From Agromyces sp. CF514 (GTDB lineage: Bacteria; Actinomycetota; Actinomycetes; Actinomycetales; Microbacteriaceae), in the NCBI RefSeq assembly GCF_900113185.1, contig NZ_FOZD01000002.1, forward strand, positions 868,001 to 932,000: a DNA stretch of 64,000 nucleotides. Direction: 5' to 3'. This document shows, in pieces, positions 46,591 through 54,864 of this stretch. Within the stretch, counting starts at the first letter, position 1. Each line of letters begins with the position of its first letter. A program made the translations under genes and the position numbers. The notes under the pieces are model-generated. The model was not told where the DNA came from. It saw only the letters and a list, made by a program, of their open reading frames with translations, and made no database searches.

Positions 46591-49500
46591 TGAGGCTGCC
46601 CACGATCGTCACCCGGCATCGATCCGCCGTCGCGACCGCGGCGGTCGGTATGGCCGTCGTCGCGACGATCGTGGCGGTCTCCGCGGCATCCGGAGGCTAC
46701 TCCGCGGAGCGGGTGGATCTCGGCGACGCAGCCGTCTGGGTCGCGAACGACGACCTCGCCTCGGTGGGGCGGGCCAACACGGCGGTGCACGAGCTGAACT
46801 CGATCGTCGAGACGGGCGGATCGACGACCCGGATCGCGCAACGAGGCGAGACGGTGCTCGCACTGGACTCCGATCGCGCGACGGTGGCCGTCATCGACCC
46901 CACGACGTCGACCGTGGCAGAGACCGTCGCGGTGCCGCCGGCCAGCGACCTCGCGATCACCGGCTCCCGCGTGGTCGTGGTGTCCGACGGCGCGGTGTGG
47001 ACGATGCCGGCGGATCAGGTCGTGGACCTCCAGGTCGACGCGGACCCGGCGCTGAACTTCGGGGTCGGAGCGGCCGTCTCGGTCGCGCCCGACGGAAGGC
47101 TCTTCGCGTTCACGCCGGCGACGGGCATCGTGCAGCGCGTCGACGTCGACGAGTCGGAGTCCGTCGTCGAGCAATGGCAGACGCAGGTTCCGAAGGATGC
47201 GACCGAGTACCAGATCACCTCGGTCGGCGGAATCTGGGCGCTGCTCGACGAGCGCGACCTCGTGCTGCACCTGAGCGACCAGACCGTCGATCTCAGCCCG
47301 TACCTCGCATCCTCGGATGCGCCGGTGGTGCAGGAGCCGTCGACCGACGGAGCAGTGCTGGCGATCGCATCCCGCGCCGGGCTGCTGACCGTCCGGCTCG
47401 ATGACGGCACGGTCCGCGAGGAGCCCGTGCCGAGGCAGGCAGGGATCCCCGCGGCGCCCGTGCGCCACGGCGACTGCCTGCACGCGGCCTGGACCACCGG
47501 CATCGCGTGGCGCGCGTGCGACGGCACGGAGCCGAGGCCGTTCCGGATCGGCACCGACGCGACGGCCGATCTCGCATTCATGTCGAACGGGCGCTCGCTC
47601 GTCCTGAACGATCGGGCCTCCGGACGGAGCTGGGCGGCGGCGACCGACTACGGCGTCATCGACAACTGGTCGGAGCTGCTCGCGACCGAGACCGACCAGG
47701 AGGTCGTCGAGCGCCCCGACGCCGATCGTCCGGCCCCGCTCGAGCGCAGCCAGGTCGCGCCGAACGCGGCCGACGACACGTTCGGCGCGCGGCCGGGCCG
47801 ATCGTCGATGCTGCCCGTTCTGATGAACGACTACGACCCCAACGGCGATGTGCTGGTCATCGAGAGCCTCGACGTGGTCCCGCCGCCGGGTGTGCGGCTC
47901 GACCTCGTCGCGGATCGCCAGCAGGTGCAGGTCACGCTCGAGGAGTCCGTGACCGAGGGGTTCACCTTCGACTACACCGTCGACGACGGGCGCGGCGGCA
48001 CCGCGACGGCGTCCGTGGCCGTGCAGGTGCGGACGGGCGAGGAGAACGGCCCGCCTGCGCAGGTGCGCGACCGCAGCGCCACCGTCGCGACGGCCGGACG
48101 GTCCACGACCGCGGTGCTCGGCGACTGGGTCGACCCCGACGGCGACCCCTTCTCACTGGTGTCGGCGACGACCTCGGAGCCCGATTCCGTATCGTTCACG
48201 GCCGACGGCTCCGTCGTGTTCGACGAGCACCGCGAGAGCACCGGGACCCGCCAAGTCGCCCTGATCGCCTCGGACGGTCGCGACCCCGGCGCCGGCGCGC
48301 TCGCCATCGACGTGCGCCCGACGGGCGATGTGCCGCTCGTCGCAGAGCCCTTCGTCGTGCTCGCCACGGCGGGCGAGGAGGTGCGCATCGATCCGCTTCG
48401 GCACGTGCACGGCGGTACCGGCAACATCGTGCTCACGAGCGTTCCCGCCAAGCAGGACGTGCTCCTCACGCCCGACTACGACGGCGGGACGTTCCGCTTC
48501 GAGAGCACGGCGGAGCGCACGCACTACCTCGAATACGTCGTGACCGACGAATCGGGCGTTCCGGTCACCGGCACGATCCGCGTCGAGGTCGAGGCCGGAT
48601 CCGATCGGGAGACGACGCCGATCACGGTGCCGCACACCGCGTTCCTCCGGCACGACCGTCCGTTGGACGTCGACGTGCTCGCCACCGACATCGACCCGAC
48701 GGGCGGCGTGCTCGTGCTCACCGACCTCGTCGACGCGGACGCACCCGAACTGCGGATCGCGGTCATCGACCACAGGATCCTCCGCGTCGAACTGCTCGCA
48801 CCGCTGCCGCTCGGATCCACCACCTTCGGCTATCGCGTGAGCAACGGGCTCGGTGACGCCGAGGGGACGGTCACGGTCGTCGAGGTGCCGGAGCCCGTGA
48901 CGTCGCAGGCACCGGTCGCCAATCCGGACACGGCGTCGGTGCGGACGGGTGACGTCATCGACGTGCCCGTCCTCGCGAACGACGAGCACCCCGACGGGAG
49001 CCCGCTCGAACTGGACCCGGTGCTCGACCTCGAGCCCACCTCCGGCCTCCTGTTCGCCAGCGGCGACCGACTGCGCTACTTCGCCCCCGACACGCCTGGC
49101 GAGTACGAGGCCAGGTACCGGATCACCGGCCCCGACGGCCAATCCGCGTCGGCCGCGGTGCACTTCTCGGTGCGCGAGGCCGATCCGGAGACGAACGCGC
49201 CTCCCGTGCCGCCCGAGATCACGGCGCGCGCCCTCGCCGGCGACACCGTGCGCATCTCGGTCGCACTCGGCGGCACGGACCCCGACGGCGACTCGGTGCA
49301 ACTCGTGGGACAGGAGTCAAGCCCGCAGCGAGGGACGGTCGTCGAGACCGGCCCCGACTGGCTCGAGTACCAGGCGGGCGACTACGCGTCCGGCACGGAC
49401 ACGTTCACGTACTCGGTGGTCGACGCCCTCGGTGCGCGGGCCACCGGAACGGTCAGGGTGGGCATCGCCGAGCGACCCGACGGCGCGAGGATGCCGGTCG

Positions 49501-52454
49501 CGGTCGAGGATGCGGTGATCGTGCGGCCCGGTCGCACCATCTCGGTGCGCGTGCTCGAGAACGACTCCGATCCCGACGGCGGCTCGCTCGAACTGACCGC
49601 TGTCGCCCCCGAGAGCGGCGGCGCGACCGCGTCGATCGAGGGGGACCAGATCGACATCGTGCTGCCCGACGCGGAGGGGGAGTACGGCTTCCCGTACACG
49701 ATCACGAACGAGCGCCTCGGCACGGCCTCGACCTTCGTCAGGGTCATCGCGAGAGACGACGCGCCGCTCTCGAGACCCGAGGTGGGCGACGTGGTGCTGA
49801 ACCTCGCCGACGTCCTCGACCGCGACCGGGTGGACGTCGACGTGCTCGCCGACGCGTTCCTCGCCGACGCCGACGTGGCCGATCTCGAGGTCGGGCTCCT
49901 GCCAGAGTTCGACGAGGGCGCCGAGGTGCTGCGCGACGGGAGCATCCGCGTGAACGTCGAGGATCGCAGCCGGATCATCCCGTTCTCGCTGACGCATCCC
50001 GAGGACGCGCGGGTCGTCTCGTACGCGTTCATCCGGGTGCCGGGCCGAGACGACGCGATCCCGCAGCTCCGCAGCGACGCGCCCGACGTCGTGGTCCGCA
50101 GCGGCGAGAGCGTGGTGCTCGACATCGAGGACTTCGTGATCGCGGCCTCCGGTCGCCCGGTCAAGATCACGGATGCCGCGACGGTGCGAGCCGCCCACAG
50201 CGACGGAACCGACCCGTGGGTCGACGAGAACACGCTCCGCTTCCGGAGCGAGGCCGGATACTTCGGGCCGGCGTCCATCTCGTTCATCGTGACCGACGGC
50301 GAGTCGGCCGACGATCCGACCGCGCGGACGGGGACCATCGTCATCCCGATCGAAGTGGAACCGACCACCAACCAGCCGCCGGTGTTCGCGGGCGGCGCGA
50401 TCGACTTCGAGCCGGGGGAGCCGAAGACCATCGAGCTCGAGCGACTGATCACCTATCCGTACCCCGACCAGATCGACGAGCTGCGGTACCGGATCCTCGA
50501 GCCGATGCCCATCGGCTTCGGACTCGAGCTCGACGGCGATCTGCTCACCGTGACCCCGTCGGCGGCAGCTGTGGCCGGCACGCGCGCCTCGGCGACCATC
50601 GAGGTGACCGATGCCTCCGGCGCGAGCGATCCCGGCCGGATCGATCTGCGCGTCGTGCCGTCGACGAGACCGCTCGCGCAACCGGTCGCCGACCGGGCGG
50701 TCGTGCAGCGCGGCATGACGACGACCGTCGACGTGCTCGCGAACGACGACACCACGAACCCGTTCCCCAACACGCCGTTGAGGGTGGTCGCGCTGCGCGG
50801 ACTCGAGTCCGTGCCCGACGGCGTCTCGATCACGCCGGACTCCGACGGCTCGACCCTGGTCGTGCGGGTCTCCGCGGACGCGGAGCCCGTGAACACGACC
50901 CTGCAGTACCAGGTGGCCGACGCGACCGAGGATCCCGACCGCTTCGCCTGGGGCACCGTGACCGTTTCGGTGCAGGACCGGCCCGACCCGGTGAGCGCTC
51001 CGAGGGTCACCGGGTTCGGCGATCGCAGCCTCGACCTGGTCTTCGGCGCCGGTGCATTCAACAACTCGCCCATCACGGGGTACGAGGTCAGCCTGCTGAG
51101 CCCTGGCACGTCCGAGGTGCTCGCGAAGGTGCCGTGCGCCTCGACGACCTGCAGCGTGCCGACCCTCGGCAACGGACGGGCCGACGCGGTGGTGCTGCGC
51201 GTGCAGGCGCGCAACGGGATCGGGCTCTCGGATCCGGTCGACGCGCCGGGGCCCATCTGGTCGGACGTGGTGCCGGCCGCGCCGAGCGGCGTCACCGCCA
51301 GCCCGCTCGACGGCCGGCTCGACATCGCGTGGTCGCCGGTTCCGCCGGGGGCGGGCAGCCCGGTGCATTCGTACGTGCTCGTCGTGGGCGGCGTCCCGAT
51401 CGAGGTCGACGCCGCGTCGGTCTGCACGGCCTCGCGGTGCCAGGTCGAGTCCAGGGCGCTCGAGAACGGCAGCCTGGTCGAGTTCACGGTCAGCGCGCGC
51501 AACGAGGCGTACCCGGCCATGGCCGTGTGGGCCGAGTCCGGTGGCAGCGGCACGCCGTTCGGCCCGCCGATCGCGGGATCGATCAGCGTCGTGGGCGATG
51601 CGACGGCCGGCACGGTCACGGTGAGCTGGAGCCCCTTCGAGGGCAACGGCGATGCCGTCGGCGGGTACTTCGTGCAGCGCCTCGCCGAGGGCCAGACGTC
51701 GGTCCCGACCGGTCCGCAGAGTTGCTCGGTGACGTCGCCCGCGCCCGGAACCGTGGTGCCTCCGTCGCGCGGCGGGACCGTGGTCGACATGGTGGGGGTC
51801 GGTCCCGACGCCTCGAGCGTGCAGTTCAGCGGCACCACGGCGGAGGCCGCTCGCTACTCGTTCGTGGTCTGGGGATTCAACCGTTCGGCCTGCGTGAGCA
51901 CGGGCGTCGGATCGCTCGTCGTGCGCGAGGCGCCCGGCGCGATCACCTCGGTGGACTCGAGCATGGACTGGATGACGTCCGACGCCTGGGATCGGTACAT
52001 CTCGAGCGTCGAGCCGAAGAAGCGGCTCCAGATCGTCGCCGTCGACGGGCAGGGCGCGCAGATCGGTTCGCCGCGGGACTTCGCCGGATCGGGCTGGCTC
52101 CGTGCGGTGCTCGGGCGGCCGTTCGGCGAGGTCGCCCGCTTCCAGATCCGCACGTGCTCGCCGTGGGGCACCTGCGGACCGTGGTCGGAGATCCTGCCCG
52201 CCGACGCGGAGCCCTCGCTCACGTTCGCACTGCCTTCGCGCGTGTGGGACCCGGTTCGCGCCGAGTGGACGTGGGATTCAGAGCCCGACAACTCGGGCAT
52301 CCCGGCGTCGTTCCGATGCGGCGTCCAGGGCGACGACGTGGGGGTCGCGGCGCAACGGTCCCGGAGCTGCCAGGTGCCGGGAGCGCAGCCTGGCGACCCG
52401 GTCTGGTTGGATGTTGAGGTCGCCGGCGTGAAAGTGAGGTATGTGAACCCGTGA
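46590..52454 (+). CDS. Giant surface protein with cadherin/Ig-like repeats and Fn3 domains
   Basis: 1954 residues, by far the largest gene here. N terminus with one hydrophobic segment (about 13-34), either a signal peptide or an anchor. Residues about 40-385 look like a beta-propeller. Then about eleven tandem domains of roughly 95 residues (beginning near 391, 491, 587, 681, 777, 871, 970, 1060, 1158, 1264 and 1360), most with the VLANDXDPDG-type opening of bacterial cadherin-like/Ig (Big_9, cadherin_5) repeats that may bind calcium. About three Fn3-like domains (about 1460-1770) and a C-terminal beta domain with paired cysteines follow. No LPXTG. Likely an extracellular rod or adhesin; ligands are unknown. 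Confidence 0.85.
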   Translation: MRLPTIVTRHRSAVATAAVGMAVVATIVAVSAASGGYSAERVDLGDAAVWVANDDLASVGRANTAVHELNSIVETGGSTTRIAQRGETVLALDSDRATVAVIDPTTSTVAETVAVPPASDLAITGSRVVVVSDGAVWTMPADQVVDLQVDADPALNFGVGAAVSVAPDGRLFAFTPATGIVQRVDVDESESVVEQWQTQVPKDATEYQITSVGGIWALLDERDLVLHLSDQTVDLSPYLASSDAPVVQEPSTDGAVLAIASRAGLLTVRLDDGTVREEPVPRQAGIPAAPVRHGDCLHAAWTTGIAWRACDGTEPRPFRIGTDATADLAFMSNGRSLVLNDRASGRSWAAATDYGVIDNWSELLATETDQEVVERPDADRPAPLERSQVAPNAADDTFGARPGRSSMLPVLMNDYDPNGDVLVIESLDVVPPPGVRLDLVADRQQVQVTLEESVTEGFTFDYTVDDGRGGTATASVAVQVRTGEENGPPAQVRDRSATVATAGRSTTAVLGDWVDPDGDPFSLVSATTSEPDSVSFTADGSVVFDEHRESTGTRQVALIASDGRDPGAGALAIDVRPTGDVPLVAEPFVVLATAGEEVRIDPLRHVHGGTGNIVLTSVPAKQDVLLTPDYDGGTFRFESTAERTHYLEYVVTDESGVPVTGTIRVEVEAGSDRETTPITVPHTAFLRHDRPLDVDVLATDIDPTGGVLVLTDLVDADAPELRIAVIDHRILRVELLAPLPLGSTTFGYRVSNGLGDAEGTVTVVEVPEPVTSQAPVANPDTASVRTGDVIDVPVLANDEHPDGSPLELDPVLDLEPTSGLLFASGDRLRYFAPDTPGEYEARYRITGPDGQSASAAVHFSVREADPETNAPPVPPEITARALAGDTVRISVALGGTDPDGDSVQLVGQESSPQRGTVVETGPDWLEYQAGDYASGTDTFTYSVVDALGARATGTVRVGIAERPDGARMPVAVEDAVIVRPGRTISVRVLENDSDPDGGSLELTAVAPESGGATASIEGDQIDIVLPDAEGEYGFPYTITNERLGTASTFVRVIARDDAPLSRPEVGDVVLNLADVLDRDRVDVDVLADAFLADADVADLEVGLLPEFDEGAEVLRDGSIRVNVEDRSRIIPFSLTHPEDARVVSYAFIRVPGRDDAIPQLRSDAPDVVVRSGESVVLDIEDFVIAASGRPVKITDAATVRAAHSDGTDPWVDENTLRFRSEAGYFGPASISFIVTDGESADDPTARTGTIVIPIEVEPTTNQPPVFAGGAIDFEPGEPKTIELERLITYPYPDQIDELRYRILEPMPIGFGLELDGDLLTVTPSAAAVAGTRASATIEVTDASGASDPGRIDLRVVPSTRPLAQPVADRAVVQRGMTTTVDVLANDDTTNPFPNTPLRVVALRGLESVPDGVSITPDSDGSTLVVRVSADAEPVNTTLQYQVADATEDPDRFAWGTVTVSVQDRPDPVSAPRVTGFGDRSLDLVFGAGAFNNSPITGYEVSLLSPGTSEVLAKVPCASTTCSVPTLGNGRADAVVLRVQARNGIGLSDPVDAPGPIWSDVVPAAPSGVTASPLDGRLDIAWSPVPPGAGSPVHSYVLVVGGVPIEVDAASVCTASRCQVESRALENGSLVEFTVSARNEAYPAMAVWAESGGSGTPFGPPIAGSISVVGDATAGTVTVSWSPFEGNGDAVGGYFVQRLAEGQTSVPTGPQSCSVTSPAPGTVVPPSRGGTVVDMVGVGPDASSVQFSGTTAEAARYSFVVWGFNRSACVSTGVGSLVVREAPGAITSVDSSMDWMTSDAWDRYISSVEPKKRLQIVAVDGQGAQIGSPRDFAGSGWLRAVLGRPFGEVARFQIRTCSPWGTCGPWSEILPADAEPSLTFALPSRVWDPVRAEWTWDSEPDNSGIPASFRCGVQGDDVGVAAQRSRSCQVPGAQPGDPVWLDVEVAGVKVRYVNP

Positions 52455-53443
52455 CTGCCGATGGAGCCCGCATGACGATGACACCAGACGAGGCCGCGCG
52501 CTTCGCCGCGAACCTCGACCGTCTGGTCGGCGCGGTCGAGACCGTGCTGCTCGGCAAGAACCTCGTGATCAGGCTCGCGTTCACCGCGTTCCTCAGCGAG
52601 GGCCACCTGCTGCTCGACGACGTCCCGGGCACGGGCAAGACCTCGCTCGCGAGGGCGATGGCGCAGTCGGTGCACGGCATCAGCAACCGCGTGCAGTTCA
52701 CCCCCGACCTGCTGCCGGGCGACATCACGGGCGTCACCGTCTACGACCAGCGCAGCGGGGCGTTCGAGTTCCACCCGGGGCCGGTGTTCGCGAACATCGT
52801 GCTCGCCGACGAGATCAACCGGGCGAGCCCGAAGACCCAGTCGGCGCTGCTCGAGGTCATGGAGGAAGGCCAGGTCACCGTCGACGGCCAGACCCACCCC
52901 GTCGGGCACCCGTTCATGGTCATCGCGACCCAGAACCCCGTCGAGCAGGCCGGCACGTACCGACTCCCCGAGGCCCAGCTCGACCGATTCCTCATGCGCA
53001 CCTCGATCGGCTACCCCGACCACGCCTCGACCATCCGGATCCTCGAGGGGGCCGATCACCGCGCGCACGGCGTGCAGGTCGAGCCGCAACTGGGCGCCGA
53101 CGAGATCGTGCAGATGGCCGCCGCGGCGCGCACGGTGCACGTCGACCCGACGATCCACGACTACGTGTCCAGGCTCGTCGACGCCACGCGCACGACCAGG
53201 GAGGTGCGCCTCGGCGTGAGCGTGCGCGGCGCGCTCGCACTCATCCGCGCGGCGAAGACGCACGCGGCCGGACGCGGCAGGCACTACGTCGTGCCCGATG
53301 ACGTCAAGGCGCTCGCCGAGCCCGTGCTCGCGCACCGGCTGATCCTCGACGCCGAGGCGGAGTTCGACGGGGTGACGGCGTCGAACCTCATCGCGCAGGT
53401 GCTCATCGAGACGCCGCCCCCGTCATCGAGGCAAGCGGTGTGA
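52451..53443 (+). CDS. MoxR-type AAA+ ATPase
   Basis: 330 residues. Walker A DDVPGTGKTSLARA (near 57), Walker B VLADEINRASPKTQSALLEVMEE (near 120), and the MoxR lid domain (about 230-320). MoxR ATPases act as chaperones that mature or insert cofactors into partner proteins and are nearly always encoded with DUF58/vWA proteins, as here. GTG start overlapping the giant gene by 4 bp; the stop overlaps the DUF58 gene. Confidence 0.93.
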   Translation: MTADGARMTMTPDEAARFAANLDRLVGAVETVLLGKNLVIRLAFTAFLSEGHLLLDDVPGTGKTSLARAMAQSVHGISNRVQFTPDLLPGDITGVTVYDQRSGAFEFHPGPVFANIVLADEINRASPKTQSALLEVMEEGQVTVDGQTHPVGHPFMVIATQNPVEQAGTYRLPEAQLDRFLMRTSIGYPDHASTIRILEGADHRAHGVQVEPQLGADEIVQMAAAARTVHVDPTIHDYVSRLVDATRTTREVRLGVSVRGALALIRAAKTHAAGRGRHYVVPDDVKALAEPVLAHRLILDAEAEFDGVTASNLIAQVLIETPPPSSRQAV

Positions 53444-54864
53444 GTCTCGCCGAGACCCGCACCACGATGCCCGAGGACGCCCGTCGGGAGGGCTTCCTCG
53501 CGGCCTTCATCGCGCACCTGGTGCTGGCCGTCGGCCGCCTGCTCGGCGTGCTCGACGACTGGCGGCGCGCGGTCGCCTCGGTCGTCACGGCCCGTGGGTG
53601 GTCCGTGATCCTGGGTGCGGTCGTCGCCATCGTGGTCGGGTCCTCGTTCGGGTGGATGGAGCTCATCGCGCTCGGGTCCGGGCTCGCGATCGTCGCCGCC
53701 GTGGCATCGCTGTGGCTGCTCGGTCGAGGGGCGTCGACCATTGGACTGTCCCTGCCCGTTCCGCGTGTGGTCGTCGGCGAGCCGGCGCAGGCGAGACTGG
53801 TCGCCGAGAATCCCGGGCGTCGAAGGTGGGGCGGGGTCAAGCTGGAGGTGCCGGTCGGTCGACGCGTGATGGAGTGGGTGCTCCCCGGGCTCGCCCGAGG
53901 CGGCTCGTTCGACCGGTCCTTCAGGGTCCCGACCGATCATCGCGGCATCGTGCCGATCGGCCCGGCGCGCACCGTGCGTGCCGACCCGCTGGGGCTGGTG
54001 CGCCGCGAGATCGTGTGGTCGGAGGTGGCCGAACTGCATGTGCATCCCCGGACGGTCGCCATCGCGGCGCTCAGCTCGGGGTTCGTCCGCGACCTCGAGG
54101 GTTCGCCCACGCGGGACCTGACGGCGAGCGACATCTCGTTCCACGCCCTGCGCGAGTACCTTCCGGGTGACGACCGGCGGTTCATCCACTGGAAGTCGAG
54201 TGCGAAGACCGGCACGTTCATGGTGCGCCAGTTCGAGGAGACCCGGCGCAGCCGGCTGATGGTCGTGCTCGACCTCGATCCCGAGGCGTACCGCGACGAC
54301 GCCGAGTTCGAGCTCGCCGTCAGCGCGGCCGCCTCGGTCGGGGCGAGGGCGATCCGCGACGCGCGAACGGTGTCGTTCGTCGTCTCGGGTGTCGTCGTGG
54401 CGCCCGGGCAGACGAGGACGTCGACCTCGGCGGCACGTCCGCAGGCGTCTCCGGTCCGGCCGGGCGTCGCGCTTCGGCGCGGAGGCGCGATGCGGCGTCC
54501 GCAGGGGCTCGGCCCGGCCGGGCTCGTGCGGGAGCTGCCGATCGTCACGCGCGACCGCCTGCTCGACGCGCTGTGCCTCATCGAACGCGATGACCGTGCG
54601 GCGATGCTCCCCGACGTCGCATCCGCCGCAGCGGAGTCGCTGCCGGGGGTCTCGCTCGCCTTCCTCGTCACCGGGACCGGACGGGGCTCGGCTCCGCTGC
54701 GCGCCGCTGCGTCGCGCCTGCCGATGGGCGTCGACGCGATCGCGGTGCAGTGCGCACCCGAAGGCGACGCGACCGTGCGCACGGTCGCGGGCCTGACCGT
54801 CTTCGGCGTCGGCTACCTCGAGGATCTGCGCGCGATGCTCGCGCGCAGGGCATCGGTCGCATGA
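53440..54864 (+). CDS. DUF58 domain membrane protein
   Basis: 474 residues. Two membrane helices (about 48-68 and 75-95) near the N terminus, then a beta-rich segment and the DUF58 motif EYLPGDDRRFIHWKSSAKTG (near 238-258), followed by a vWA-like core (VVLDLDPEAYRDDAEFE) without an intact metal-ion (MIDAS) pattern. Partner of the MoxR ATPase; pairs like this are widespread and thought to couple ATP-driven remodelling to a membrane target. GTG start; overlaps both neighbours by 4 bp. Confidence 0.88.
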   Translation: MSLAETRTTMPEDARREGFLAAFIAHLVLAVGRLLGVLDDWRRAVASVVTARGWSVILGAVVAIVVGSSFGWMELIALGSGLAIVAAVASLWLLGRGASTIGLSLPVPRVVVGEPAQARLVAENPGRRRWGGVKLEVPVGRRVMEWVLPGLARGGSFDRSFRVPTDHRGIVPIGPARTVRADPLGLVRREIVWSEVAELHVHPRTVAIAALSSGFVRDLEGSPTRDLTASDISFHALREYLPGDDRRFIHWKSSAKTGTFMVRQFEETRRSRLMVVLDLDPEAYRDDAEFELAVSAAASVGARAIRDARTVSFVVSGVVVAPGQTRTSTSAARPQASPVRPGVALRRGGAMRRPQGLGPAGLVRELPIVTRDRLLDALCLIERDDRAAMLPDVASAAAESLPGVSLAFLVTGTGRGSAPLRAAASRLPMGVDAIAVQCAPEGDATVRTVAGLTVFGVGYLEDLRAMLARRASVA

